Positions 26,809 through 35,488 of a stretch of DNA of 64,000 nucleotides are shown here, piece by piece. The DNA is from Aquipuribacter sp. SD81 (GTDB lineage: Bacteria; Actinomycetota; Actinomycetes; Actinomycetales; JBBAYJ01), in contig NZ_JBBAYJ010000002.1 of the NCBI RefSeq assembly GCF_037153975.1, positions 62,001-126,000 of the forward strand. The letters run 5' to 3'. Positions within the stretch are counted from its first letter, which is position 1. Each line of letters starts with the position of its first letter. Position numbers and translations under genes: made by a program. The notes under the pieces are model-generated. The model had not been told where the DNA came from and did not search any database. It saw only the letters and a list, made by a program, of their open reading frames with translations.

Positions 26809-27777
26809 ATGCGAGAGCGACTCCCCGACGACGACGTCGGCCCGGCCGCACGGGACGCCGCGGACACCTGGCGCGGCCTGGCCGTGGACGCCCACCACCA
26901 CCTGTGGGACCCCGCGGACCCCGGCCAGGACTGGCTGCGCGAGCCGGGCCTGGAGGTCCTGCGACGGCCCTACACCCCCGACGACCTGCGGGAGGCCGCC
27001 CGCACGGGGGTCGCGGGCCGCCCGCTCGCGGCGGGTGTCGTCGTGCAGAGCGTCCCGACGCTCGCGGAGACCGTCGCGCTGCTCACGACCGCCGCGGGCG
27101 ACCCGACGGTGGCCGCCGTGGTCGGTTGGGTCGACCTCACCGGCGACGTCCCTGGCCAGCTCGAGCGCCTGCGCGGCGGTGCCGGCGGGGGGCTCCTGCG
27201 CGGCGTGCGGCACCTCGTGCAGGACGAGCCCGACCCGCGCTGGCTGCTGCGCGACGACGTGCTCGCCGGCCTGGGCGTGCTCGTGGCCGAGGGGCTCGCC
27301 TTCGACGTCGTCGTCCGCAGCCACCAGCTGCCCGCCGTCGCGGAGGTCGCGGGGGCCGTGCCCGGGCTGCGGCTCGTGCTCGACCACGCGGGCAACCCCG
27401 AGGTCCCCGTCGACGCCCCCGCGCGCGACCACCTCACCGCCTGGGAGCGGGACGTGCGCGCGGTCGCGGCGCGGCCCGGGACGGTGTGCAAGGTCTCCGG
27501 CCTCGTCACCAAGATCGACACCCACCGCTCCCCCGAGCCGCTCGAGGCGGTGTGGACGGTCCTGCTCGACGCCTTCGGCCCGGACCGGCTCGCGTGGGGC
27601 TCCGACTGGCCCGTCTGCCTGCTCGCCCGGCCCTACGCGGAGTGGGCCGCGCTCGCCGCCGGGCTGGTCGAGCCGCTGCCCGCCGCCGGGCGGCACGCCG
27701 TGCTGGCCGGCACCGCGGTGCGCACGTACGACCTGCCCGACCCCAGCCCCGCCACCGACGACCCGGAGGACCCGTGA
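26809..27777 (+). CDS. Amidohydrolase-family sugar lactonase (L-fuconolactonase-like)
   Basis: 322 aa of the COG3618 amidohydrolase group. HxH metal ligands are in VDAHHHLWDP (His29, His31), a further His in LVLDHAGNP and the catalytic Asp in WGSDWPVC near residue 267. COG3618 members open L-fucono-1,4/1,5-lactone and related L-hexonolactones. Here it would hydrolyse the lactone produced by the aldose dehydrogenase encoded four genes on. ATG start follows a leaderless-type promoter. The stop overlaps the next gene (GTGA). Confidence 0.85.
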   Translation: MRERLPDDDVGPAARDAADTWRGLAVDAHHHLWDPADPGQDWLREPGLEVLRRPYTPDDLREAARTGVAGRPLAAGVVVQSVPTLAETVALLTTAAGDPTVAAVVGWVDLTGDVPGQLERLRGGAGGGLLRGVRHLVQDEPDPRWLLRDDVLAGLGVLVAEGLAFDVVVRSHQLPAVAEVAGAVPGLRLVLDHAGNPEVPVDAPARDHLTAWERDVRAVAARPGTVCKVSGLVTKIDTHRSPEPLEAVWTVLLDAFGPDRLAWGSDWPVCLLARPYAEWAALAAGLVEPLPAAGRHAVLAGTAVRTYDLPDPSPATDDPEDP

Positions 27778-28832
27778 GCCCCACCTACCTCGCCGCCCGC
27801 TACGAGGGCGGCGGCGTCATCGCCGCGACCCCTCTCGAGGGCGGGGCACCCCCGCCCGGGCACGTGCACGTCGCTCCCGCCTACACCGGCATCTGCGGCA
27901 CCGACCTGCACGTCGTACACGGCGACATGGACGCGCGCGTGCACCCGCCCGCCGTCATCGGCCACGAGACGGCCGGGCACGTCGTCGCGGTGGGCGAGGG
28001 CGTCGAGGGCTGGCAGCCGGGCGACGCGGTCACGGTGGTGCCGCTGCACGCCGACGGCACGTGCCCGGCCTGCCTCGCGGGACACGGCCACGTGTGCCAG
28101 CACCTCACGTTCCTCGGCGTCGACTCCCCCGGCGCGCTCGCCGAGCGCTGGGAGGTCCCCGCCGACACCCTCCTGCGGCTGCCGGCGGACCTCCCGATGC
28201 GCACCGCCGCCCTGCTGGAGCCCACCGCGGTCGCCGTCCACGACGTGCACCGGGCCAGGGTCGTGGCCGGCGAGGCCGTCGTCGTGGTCGGCGGCGGACC
28301 GGTGGGGCTCCTCGTCGCGCTCGTCGCCCGCGAGCGGGGCGCGCACGTGCTCGTCGTCGAGCCGGACGAGGCGCGCCGCCGCACCGCGGCAGGGCTCGGC
28401 CTCGACGCGGTGCCCGCCGACGACGACGCCGTGGCCGAGGAGGTGCGCCGGCGGACCGGGGAGGCCGGCGCGGCCGTCGCCTTCGAGGTCTCCGGCACCC
28501 AGCCGGGCCTCGACACCGCAGTCGCCGTGCTCGCCGTGCGCGGCCGGCTCTGCCAGGTCGGTATCCACCCCCGGCCGCGCACGCTCGACCTGCACCGGGT
28601 CTTCTGGCGCGAGCTGGAGCTGCTGGGGGCGCGGCTGTACACCCGCGAGGACTGGGCCGAGGCCGTCGCCCTCGTCCACGACGGCCGGCTGCCGGTCGCC
28701 GACCTCGTGAGCGACGTGGTCCCGCTCGCAGAGGTCGCCACCGCCTTCGAGCGCCTCGCCGCGGGCGGGGCGGTCAAGGTCCTCGTCGACTGCCGGCCAG
28801 GCTCCTCCGTCGACGAGCGGGACCAGCGGTGA
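27774..28832 (+). CDS. Zinc-dependent medium-chain dehydrogenase
   Basis: 352 aa. Catalytic zinc ligands Cys41 (GICGTDLH) and His64-Glu65 (GHETAGH). The structural-zinc lobe reads DGTCPACLAGHGHVC, with Asp in place of the first of the usual four Cys. The NAD-binding motif is VVGGGPVGLL. The closest kin in pattern are threonine/sorbitol-type dehydrogenases. In this operon it is a good candidate for oxidising the C5 hydroxyl of a 2-keto-3-deoxy-hexonate, which the following KduD-like enzyme would then reduce; oxidation of lactaldehyde is an alternative. Start and stop both overlap neighbours by GTGA. Confidence 0.87.
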   Translation: MSPTYLAARYEGGGVIAATPLEGGAPPPGHVHVAPAYTGICGTDLHVVHGDMDARVHPPAVIGHETAGHVVAVGEGVEGWQPGDAVTVVPLHADGTCPACLAGHGHVCQHLTFLGVDSPGALAERWEVPADTLLRLPADLPMRTAALLEPTAVAVHDVHRARVVAGEAVVVVGGGPVGLLVALVARERGAHVLVVEPDEARRRTAAGLGLDAVPADDDAVAEEVRRRTGEAGAAVAFEVSGTQPGLDTAVAVLAVRGRLCQVGIHPRPRTLDLHRVFWRELELLGARLYTREDWAEAVALVHDGRLPVADLVSDVVPLAEVATAFERLAAGGAVKVLVDCRPGSSVDERDQR

Positions 28833-29590
28833 GCGGCCCGTTCGACCTCACCGGCCGGTTCGCGGTCGTCACCGGCGCCACGCGCGGGATCGGTGCCGCC
28901 ACCGCCGTCGCGCTCGCGCAGGCCGGCGCCGACGTCGTCGGGGTCGGCTCCACCCGGCCCCCGGGGGCGGACGTCGCCGACGCGGTCCGCTCCCACGGCC
29001 GCTCCTTCGAGGGTCTCGTCTGCGACCTCGCCGACCGGGGCGCCGTCGAGGCCCTCGGGGCCGACCTCGCCGCCCGAGAGCGGCCCGTCGACGTCCTCGT
29101 GAACAACGCGGGCACGATCCGGCGCGCCCCGGCCGCGGAGCACGACCTCGTCGACTGGGACCACGTCGTGGCGGTCGACCTGACGAGCCAGTTCGTGCTC
29201 ACGCAGGCCGTCGGCCGCGCCATGCTCGCCCGCGGCCGGGGCAAGATCGTGTTCACCGCCTCGCTGCTCAGCTTCCAGGGAGGCATCACGGTGCCGGGCT
29301 ACGCGGCGGCCAAGCACGGCGTCGTCGGGCTCACGAAGGCGCTCGCCAACGAGTGGGCCGCGCAGGGGGTCAACGTCAACGCCGTCGCGCCCGGCTACGT
29401 CGAGACCGACAACACCGCGTCGCTGCGGGAGGACCCCGAGCGCGCGGCCGCCATCCTCGCCCGCATCCCCGCCGGTCGCTGGGCCCGCGCCGACGACATC
29501 GCCCAGGCGGTCGTGTTCCTCGCCGCCCCCGCCTCCGACTACGTCCACGGCACCGTGCTCGCCGTCGACGGCGGGTGGCTCGGGCGATGA
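28829..29590 (+). CDS. KduD-like short-chain dehydrogenase
   Basis: 253 aa. TGATRGIG cofactor loop near residue 15, NNAGTIRRAPA, catalytic Ser region SLLSFQGGI, YAAAK near 158, and C-terminal HGTVLAVDGGWLGR. NAGTIRR, LSFQGG and IPAGRW are diagnostic of 2-dehydro-3-deoxy-D-gluconate 5-dehydrogenase (KduD), which interconverts 2,5-diketo-3-deoxygluconate and KDG. Together with the zinc dehydrogenase it could invert C5 of a 2-keto-3-deoxy-L-hexonate. A 2-keto-3-deoxy-L-fuconate dehydrogenase is the alternative. GTG start, coupled both sides. Confidence 0.87.
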   Translation: MSGPFDLTGRFAVVTGATRGIGAATAVALAQAGADVVGVGSTRPPGADVADAVRSHGRSFEGLVCDLADRGAVEALGADLAARERPVDVLVNNAGTIRRAPAAEHDLVDWDHVVAVDLTSQFVLTQAVGRAMLARGRGKIVFTASLLSFQGGITVPGYAAAKHGVVGLTKALANEWAAQGVNVNAVAPGYVETDNTASLREDPERAAAILARIPAGRWARADDIAQAVVFLAAPASDYVHGTVLAVDGGWLGR

Positions 29591-30249
29591 GCGCGCTGCT
29601 GGAGGACGCGTTCGCCCGGTGCCCGCTCGTGCCGGTGCTCGTCGTGCCCGACACGACCGACGGCGCCTCGCTCGGCCGCGCGCTCGCCGGTGCGGGCCTC
29701 ACGACCGCGGAGGTGACACTGCGCTCCCCGGCCGCCCTCGACGTGCTCGCCGCCTGCGTCCAGGCCGCGGGCGAGCGGCTCGTCGTCGGGGCGGGGACCG
29801 TCGTCGACGTCGAGCAGGTCGACCGGGTCGCCGAGGCCGGCGGTCGCTTCGTCGTGAGCCCCGCCCTCGACCTCGACGTGGTCGCGCGGGCGCGCGAGCT
29901 GGGCCTCGCGGTCCTCCCGGGCGTCGCGACACCGGGCGACGTGCAGCGGGCCCGCCGCGCGGGGCTCGACGTGCTCAAGCTCTTCCCCGCCGCCGTGGTC
30001 GGCGGGCCCGGCATGGCCGCGGCGCTCGCCGGGCCCTACCCGGGCGTGCGGCTCGTGCCCACCGGCGGCGTCGACGCGAGCACGGCGAGGGACTACCTCG
30101 CCAGGTCGAACGTCGTGGCCGTGGGCGGGTCGTGGTTCGTGCCCGCCGCGCGGCTGGGCGCCCTCGACGGCAGCGGCTCCGCCGCGGAGGCCGCCGCGAG
30201 GGCCGACGTGCACCGGCTCGTGGGCGAGGCGCTGGCGGGACTCGCGTGA
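29587..30249 (+). CDS. 2-keto-3-deoxy-6-phosphogluconate aldolase
   Basis: 220 aa class I aldolase. The Schiff-base lysine is in VLKLFPAAVV near residue 130. The Glu general acid lies in TAEVTLRSP, and GAGTVVDVEQ and PTGGVD form the phosphate and carboxylate sites. It cleaves KDPG to pyruvate and glyceraldehyde-3-phosphate, and many members also take 4-hydroxy-2-oxoglutarate. The KDG kinase at the operon end supplies its substrate. ATG overlaps the previous stop (ATGA). The C-terminal helical tail is ordinary for the family. Confidence 0.9.
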   Translation: MSALLEDAFARCPLVPVLVVPDTTDGASLGRALAGAGLTTAEVTLRSPAALDVLAACVQAAGERLVVGAGTVVDVEQVDRVAEAGGRFVVSPALDLDVVARARELGLAVLPGVATPGDVQRARRAGLDVLKLFPAAVVGGPGMAAALAGPYPGVRLVPTGGVDASTARDYLARSNVVAVGGSWFVPAARLGALDGSGSAAEAAARADVHRLVGEALAGLA

Positions 30250-31259
30250 GCGCCGTCCTGCCGCGCCGCCGTCTCGGCACGAGCGGTGTCCACGTCACCG
30301 AGCTCGGCTTCGGCGGGTCCGTCATCGGCAACCTCGGCCGCGCCGTCGACGACGCCACCGCCGTCGCCGCGGTGCACGAGGCGTGGCGCCTCGGCGTGCG
30401 CTACTTCGACACCGCCCCGCACTACGGCCTCGGCCTGTCCGAGCGCCGGCTGGGCACCGCGCTGCGCGAGCTGCTCCGCGGGGCCGACCGGGACTCCGTC
30501 GTCGTCAGCTCCAAGGTCGGGCGGCTGCTGGAGCCGCGGGTGCCGCCGCTGCCCCGCGACGACGACGGCTTCGACGTGCCGGGCACGCTCGCCAGGCGCC
30601 TGGACTACAGCCGCGACGGCGTGCTCCGCTCGATCTCCTCGAGCCTGGAGCGCCTCGGGCTCGACCGCCTCGACGTCGTCTACGTCCACGACCCCGACGA
30701 GCACTGGGAGCAGGCCTCGAGGGAGGCCGTGCCGGCGCTCGCGCGGCTGCGCGACGAGGGTGTCGTCGGAGCCGTCGGGGTCGGCCTCAACTCCGCCCCG
30801 CTCGCGGCGAGGTTCCTGCGGGAGACCGACGTCGACGTCGTCATGCTCGCGGGCCGGTTCACGCTGCTCGAGCAGGGCGCGCTGCGTGACGCGCTCCCGG
30901 CGGCGCTGGCGACCGGCCGGTCCGTCGTCTCCGCGGGCGTCTTCAACTCGGGGCTGCTCGCGCGGGACGACGTGCCCGACGACGCCCGCTACGAGTACGC
31001 CGCCGCACCCCCGGCCGTTCTCGCCCGGGCGCGGCGGCTCGCGGCGGTGTGCCGCGCGCACGGCACGACGCTGCCTGCGGCCGCGGTCGCCTTCCCGCTG
31101 CGCCACCCGGCGGTGGTGGACGTGACCCTCGGGATGCGCGACGCGCACCAGGTGCGCCGCAACGTCGCACTGCACGCCGAGCGCGTCCCGGACGCGCTGT
31201 GGGACGACCTGACCGAGCAGGGGCTGCTCGCCCCGACCGACGGAGAGGAGCGGCCATGA
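30246..31259 (+). CDS. Aldo/keto reductase, D-threo-aldose 1-dehydrogenase (L-fucose dehydrogenase) type
   Basis: 337 aa. The catalytic tetrad is recognisable: Asp and Tyr in YFDTAPHYGLG (Tyr near 59), Lys in VVSSKVGRLL, His in VVYVHDPDEH. The sequence around PHYGLGLSERRLG and SAGVFNSGLLA is characteristic of D-threo-aldose 1-dehydrogenases, which oxidise L-fucose, L-galactose, D-arabinose and L-xylose at C1 with NAD(P). It would make the lactone for the operon's first enzyme. GTG start overlaps the aldolase stop. Confidence 0.87.
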   Translation: MSAVLPRRRLGTSGVHVTELGFGGSVIGNLGRAVDDATAVAAVHEAWRLGVRYFDTAPHYGLGLSERRLGTALRELLRGADRDSVVVSSKVGRLLEPRVPPLPRDDDGFDVPGTLARRLDYSRDGVLRSISSSLERLGLDRLDVVYVHDPDEHWEQASREAVPALARLRDEGVVGAVGVGLNSAPLAARFLRETDVDVVMLAGRFTLLEQGALRDALPAALATGRSVVSAGVFNSGLLARDDVPDDARYEYAAAPPAVLARARRLAAVCRAHGTTLPAAAVAFPLRHPAVVDVTLGMRDAHQVRRNVALHAERVPDALWDDLTEQGLLAPTDGEERP

Positions 31260-31591
31260 GGGTCGCGCTGCACACCCGCCTCGCACCGGGGCACGAGGAC
31301 CGCTACGACGTCGACCACGCGCGCGTCCCCGACGACCTGGCCACCGCCATGGCGCGCGCCGGCATCACCGACTGGCAGATCTGGCGCAGCGGGCGCGACG
31401 TCTTCCACGTCGTCGACTGCGAGGACTGGGAGGCCGCGCGCCTCGCCCTCGCCGAGGAGCCCGCGGAGCACGCGTGGCAGCGCCACATCGGCCCGCACGT
31501 CGTGCCCGTGACCCGCGACGACGGCAGCGTGGCCCCGCTCGTCGCGCAGCCGGTGTGGACGCTCGCCGCGCAGCAGGAGGCCGGCGCGTGA
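31256..31591 (+). CDS. L-rhamnose/L-fucose mutarotase family protein
   Basis: 111 aa ferredoxin-like dimeric barrel protein of the RhaM (DUF718) family. The motif MRVALHTRLAPGHEDRYDVDH contains the catalytic His region at the N-terminus, here cited as LHTRL and EDRYDVDH, and ITDWQIWRSGRDVFHVVDC follows with the conserved Trp and Phe-His. It equilibrates anomers of a deoxy- or L-hexose, matching the anomer preference of the aldose dehydrogenase just upstream. ATGA overlap upstream and GTGA downstream. Confidence 0.85.
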   Translation: MRVALHTRLAPGHEDRYDVDHARVPDDLATAMARAGITDWQIWRSGRDVFHVVDCEDWEAARLALAEEPAEHAWQRHIGPHVVPVTRDDGSVAPLVAQPVWTLAAQQEAGA

Positions 31592-32688
31592 GCCTCGACC
31601 TGCGCCCCGCCGAGGACTGCCGCTACGACCTCGTCGCGCTCGGCGAGGTCATGCTGCGCCTGGACCCCGGCGAGGGGCGCATCCGCACCGCGCGGTCCTT
31701 CCGGGTGTGGGAGGGCGGCGGGGAGTACAACGTCGCCCGCGGGCTGCGCCGCTGCTTCGGCCTGCGCACCGCGGTCGTCACCGCGCTCGTCGACAACGAG
31801 GTCGGACGGCTCGTCGAGGAGCTCGTCCTCGCCGGTGGCGTCGACACCGCCCTGCTGCGGTGGGTGCCCTTCGACGGGCTAGGGCGCGAGGCCCGCAACG
31901 GCCTCAACTTCACCGAGCGCGGCTTCGGCGTACGGGGCGCCGTCGGGGTGTCCGACCGCGGCCACACGGCCGTGTCCCGGCTGCGCCCGGGCGACGTCGA
32001 CTGGGACGACCTGTTCGGTCGGCAGGGCGTGCGCTGGCTGCACACCGGCGGCATCTTCGCCGCTCTGTCGGCGAGCACCGCCGAGGTCGCCGAGGAGGCC
32101 ATGGCGGCCGCCCGCCGGCACGGCACCGTCGTGTCGTACGACCTCAACTACCGCCCGAGCCTGTGGCGGTCCCTCGGCGGACCCGATGCCGCGCGCGAGG
32201 TCAACACGCGCCTCGTCGGCCTCGTCGACGTGCTCCTCGGCAACGAGGAGGACCTCGGCGCCGCCCTCGGGTTCGTCACCGAGGGGGCGCGCGAGGACTT
32301 CACCGACATCGACGTCGACGCGCTGCGGCGGACCGTGCTCGCCGTCGGCGAGCGCTTCACGACGCTGCAGGTCCTCGCCGTCACGGTGCGCGAGGCGCAC
32401 ACGGCGAGCTCAAACGACTGGTCCGCGCTCGCGTGGTCGCGCGACGGCGGCGTCGTGACGTCGACGCCGCGACCGGGGCTCGACATCCTCGACCGGGTCG
32501 GTGGTGGGGACTCCTTCGCCTCCGGCCTGGCCTACGGGCTGCTGAGCGGCAAGGGTCTCGCCGTTGCCGTCGAGTACGGGGCGGCCCACGGCGCGCTCGC
32601 GATGACGACGCCCGGCGACACGTCGATGGCGAGCCTGCGGGAGGTCGAGGCACTCGTGGCCGGGGCGGGTGCGCGCGTCCAGCGCTGA
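31588..32688 (+). CDS. PfkB-family sugar kinase, 2-keto-3-deoxygluconate kinase type
   Basis: 366 aa ribokinase fold. N-terminal motif ALGEVMLRLDPGEGRIRTA and GGGEYNVARGLRR, typical of KdgK, and the C-terminal ATP/catalytic signature DRVGGGDSFASGLAYGLL near residue 305. It phosphorylates C6 of KDG to give KDPG, the substrate of the aldolase encoded two genes before. A 6-deoxy acid from L-fucose has no 6-hydroxyl, so this gene argues for a 6-hydroxylated hexose. Last gene of the operon, followed by a strong bidirectional hairpin. Confidence 0.88.
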   Translation: MSLDLRPAEDCRYDLVALGEVMLRLDPGEGRIRTARSFRVWEGGGEYNVARGLRRCFGLRTAVVTALVDNEVGRLVEELVLAGGVDTALLRWVPFDGLGREARNGLNFTERGFGVRGAVGVSDRGHTAVSRLRPGDVDWDDLFGRQGVRWLHTGGIFAALSASTAEVAEEAMAAARRHGTVVSYDLNYRPSLWRSLGGPDAAREVNTRLVGLVDVLLGNEEDLGAALGFVTEGAREDFTDIDVDALRRTVLAVGERFTTLQVLAVTVREAHTASSNDWSALAWSRDGGVVTSTPRPGLDILDRVGGGDSFASGLAYGLLSGKGLAVAVEYGAAHGALAMTTPGDTSMASLREVEALVAGAGARVQR

Positions 32689-32720
32689 ACCCGGACCTCA
32701 ACCGGTCGACGCTCGCGGCG

Positions 32721-32753
32721 AGGGCCCCCGGACCGTCACAGTCCGGGGGCCCT
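32721..32753. terminator. Bidirectional hairpin between convergent operon ends
   Basis: Perfect 13-bp arms AGGGCCCCCGGAC and GTCCGGGGGCCCT with a 7-nt loop, located between the stops of the KDG kinase (rightward) and the GH141-like gene (leftward). Confidence 0.85.
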
Positions 32754-32771
32754 GCTGCGTGGTACGCCGGC

Positions 32772-35438
32772 TCAGTCGACCGTGAGGTCGCTGAAGACGT
32801 TCACCGCCATGCGGTTGCGGTCGTGCGAGGTGGCGAAGGCCCCGGCGTCCTGGACGTCCGTCGCCCCGGTGAGGGTGACCGGTCCGCCGACGGGGACGAA
32901 GTTGACCCCGTCGTAGGAGTACGAGGCGGTCAGCTGCGTGCCGGTGCGCGTCGCCCGCACCCACACGGGCCGGAAGACGTCGACCGCTGCCGTGGCCGCC
33001 TGCTCGACGTACCCGTCGCCGTCGGCGTCCCACTGGAACGCGACGCCGTTGCGGCCGGTGACCGCGACGATCGCGTACCCGGCAGACTCCCCGCCCGCGG
33101 CCACGTCGTTGCGGACCATCACGCCGCTCTTGGCCCACACGTCCGTGTCGACGAGCGCGTCGACGCGCACGGTCACGGTTGAGCCGTCGGTGAAGGCGTC
33201 GTCGGCGTACACCGCGGCGTACTGGTCGTCGCGCTGGCCGCCGCCGCCCCAGATGTCGGAGCCCGCGGCCCCGATGCCGAGCGCGTCGCCCTGCTGGCCG
33301 GTGTAGGAGCGCGCCGCCGCCTCCGTCGTCGTCTCGAAGCCGGTCACGGGGGCCTCGACGGTGCACCCGTCGAGCCCGAAGAGGTTGGCGTTGAGCACCG
33401 TGCGGTACCGCGGCGCGACGCCGGAGGCGCAGATGACCTCGCGTGCCTCGGCCGGCCAGTTCGTGCCCTGCACGCGGACGTTGTCGACGAGCCGGTTGTT
33501 GCGCTCCTCGGCGTTCGGGATCTGCTCGCCACCGGAGTTCAGCCAGTTGTTGCGCAGCAGGTTGTCGTTCGTGCCGTTGCCCGCGTTGTAGGCGTTGGTG
33601 AACACCCACGGGTTCGTGCCGTCGAGCACGTTGCGCTCGTACACGGTGTACCGGGTGCCCTCGTCGAGGTAGAGCCCGACCCCGGAGACGCGGGTGAGGT
33701 AGTTCTCCGACACCACGGTGCCCGGGCTCGCCGACAGGTTGTAGAGGTTGCCGCCGTCGGCGAAGCGCGCCTTCGTGTTGCGGACGAGGTTCCCGTGGAC
33801 GAAGTTCTCGCGCAGCGTCGTGGGCGTGTCGTAGAGCGGGTGCCAGTTGTAGTAGCCGCGGCGGACGTAGTCGCCGGAGCCGCCCGGGTCGTGGATGCCC
33901 CAGCCGTAGCCGGTGTCGATGCCGTTGTAGGCGACGTTCGCGACCTCGTTGTGGACGATGTCCATCCGGGTGACGTACGTCGTGAGGATCCCCGAGTTGT
34001 CCTTGTAGTCGACGGCCACGCGGTTGACGGTGTTGTGCTCGAGCGTGATGTCACGGTTCGTCATCCGCTCGTCGCTCGGGTGGTGGGCGTCGACCTCGAC
34101 CCCGCCGACGGCGATGCCGTGGCCGGCGACCTCGTTGAAGACGTTGCCCGTGACGCGCACGTCGCTCGCGCCGAGCCCGACGCCGGTGAGGACGGCGTTG
34201 TCGTCCTGGCCGATCCCCAGCGCGGTCGAGCCGAGGGCGACGAAGCGGTTCTCGGTGAACGTGATGCCGGACGCGGCCGACACCTGCACGGCGGCCGGCT
34301 GCTGCGACCACGTGACGAAGCGCGCGCGCTCGAACGCCTCGCAGCCGCGCGAGCAGCTGGTGAACGCGTCGGCGGGCCGGTAGTCGACCTCCTCGGCGAT
34401 GAAGAAGCCGTTCTGCTGGTTGGCGTACCCGACGTCGGACGGGTCGAGCCACGAGGTGCCCGTGAAGGTGAGGCCCCGCATCCCGATGCCGGTGACGGGC
34501 TCGTCGTAGGTGCCGCCGATGCTGACGAGCGCCTCCAGGCGGGGCAGCTCGACGTCGAGGTCGGCCGGGTCGACGCCGTCGCCCGGCTTGTAGAACAGCT
34601 GCCCGGCCTCGGGGTCGAGGTACCACTCGCCCACCTCGTCGAGGAACGCCAGCGAGTTCTGCATGAGGTAGGTGGGCGCGGCGAGGAACGAGTTCTGGAA
34701 CGTGTCCCAGCCCCACGTGTTGTTGTCCCACGCCGGCTGCTCCATGACGAGCAGGTCGCCCTCGGCCCCCGCGACCGGGGAGTAGCGGTCGGTGAAGTCG
34801 CCGAGCGACTCGAACTCGACCCGGTCGAGGTCCGGCAGCTCCGTGAGCCACTGCAGGTCCGGGTTCTCGATCGTGAGGCCGTCGGGCGACACGGACACGT
34901 CGGAGACCGCGAGCTCGAGCGTGGCCCGGGGGGCGACGACGCCCTCGACGTACAGCTGGCGCGAGTCGGTGCCGGCGGGGACGTCGGCGACCCAGACGTT
35001 GGCGTCGGCGTCGTGCACGGACCAGCCGGACACGTCCGTCGCCCCGCTCAGCACGGGCGTGGCTCCGGGCGCGGCGGCCCACGTGACGGTGCGACCGTCG
35101 CGGCCGCCGTCCTCCGGGCCGAGCTCCAGGGGCTCCTCCAGGCGGTAGGTGCCGTCGGCCAGCTCGACGGTGACGTCGTGCCGGCCGGTGGCCGCCAGAC
35201 GCTGCACGACGGCTCGCGCGCGGTCGATCGAGCAGGGCCGTTGTGCGACGCAGGCGGCGCCACGGGCCTGGTCGTCCGGGACCACATGGACGGTCCGCGC
35301 TGTGCCCGGCGGGGCCGCGGCCGCCAACGGGGCCGTCGCCGTCGTACCGAGCACGGAGGCCGCGGCGACTGAGACCCCGAGCGCAGCGCGTCCCACGCGG
35401 CGCAGGGGGGTCGGGGTCGGTGGTGACGTCGTCGTCAT
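32772..35438 (-). CDS. Secreted right-handed beta-helix glycoside hydrolase-like protein (GH141-like)
   Basis: 888 aa. Signal peptide of about 41 residues ending PLAAAA. The opening LADGTYRLEEPLELGPEDGG, PVLSGATDVSGW and the N-insertion FYKPGDGVDP fit the GH141 pattern. A long parallel beta-helix (roughly 290-660) has repeated VTGN, LEHNTV, HNEVANV and RENFVHGN rungs and acidic loops such as GIDTGYGWG. The last 170 residues form a lectin-like jelly-roll (SDIWGGGGQRDDQYAA; GVMVRNDVAAG). Characterised GH141 enzymes include an alpha-L-fucosidase, which suits the sugar operon it faces. Catalytic residues cannot be assigned here. A candidate GntR operator lies 50 bp upstream. Confidence 0.82.
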   Translation of the reverse strand: MTTTSPPTPTPLRRVGRAALGVSVAAASVLGTTATAPLAAAAPPGTARTVHVVPDDQARGAACVAQRPCSIDRARAVVQRLAATGRHDVTVELADGTYRLEEPLELGPEDGGRDGRTVTWAAAPGATPVLSGATDVSGWSVHDADANVWVADVPAGTDSRQLYVEGVVAPRATLELAVSDVSVSPDGLTIENPDLQWLTELPDLDRVEFESLGDFTDRYSPVAGAEGDLLVMEQPAWDNNTWGWDTFQNSFLAAPTYLMQNSLAFLDEVGEWYLDPEAGQLFYKPGDGVDPADLDVELPRLEALVSIGGTYDEPVTGIGMRGLTFTGTSWLDPSDVGYANQQNGFFIAEEVDYRPADAFTSCSRGCEAFERARFVTWSQQPAAVQVSAASGITFTENRFVALGSTALGIGQDDNAVLTGVGLGASDVRVTGNVFNEVAGHGIAVGGVEVDAHHPSDERMTNRDITLEHNTVNRVAVDYKDNSGILTTYVTRMDIVHNEVANVAYNGIDTGYGWGIHDPGGSGDYVRRGYYNWHPLYDTPTTLRENFVHGNLVRNTKARFADGGNLYNLSASPGTVVSENYLTRVSGVGLYLDEGTRYTVYERNVLDGTNPWVFTNAYNAGNGTNDNLLRNNWLNSGGEQIPNAEERNNRLVDNVRVQGTNWPAEAREVICASGVAPRYRTVLNANLFGLDGCTVEAPVTGFETTTEAAARSYTGQQGDALGIGAAGSDIWGGGGQRDDQYAAVYADDAFTDGSTVTVRVDALVDTDVWAKSGVMVRNDVAAGGESAGYAIVAVTGRNGVAFQWDADGDGYVEQAATAAVDVFRPVWVRATRTGTQLTASYSYDGVNFVPVGGPVTLTGATDVQDAGAFATSHDRNRMAVNVFSDLTVD

Positions 35439-35488
35439 CTGCTCACTCCCTCGTGATTAGGGCAGGTGCCCGACGAAAGCGAAGCATA

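Noticed and set aside
26809-32688. Simple assignment of the operon to L-fucose degradation
   Set aside because: Individual enzymes match fucose-pathway families, but KDG kinase, KDPG aldolase and the KduD-like enzyme do not fit a 6-deoxy acid, so fucose was kept only as an alternative.
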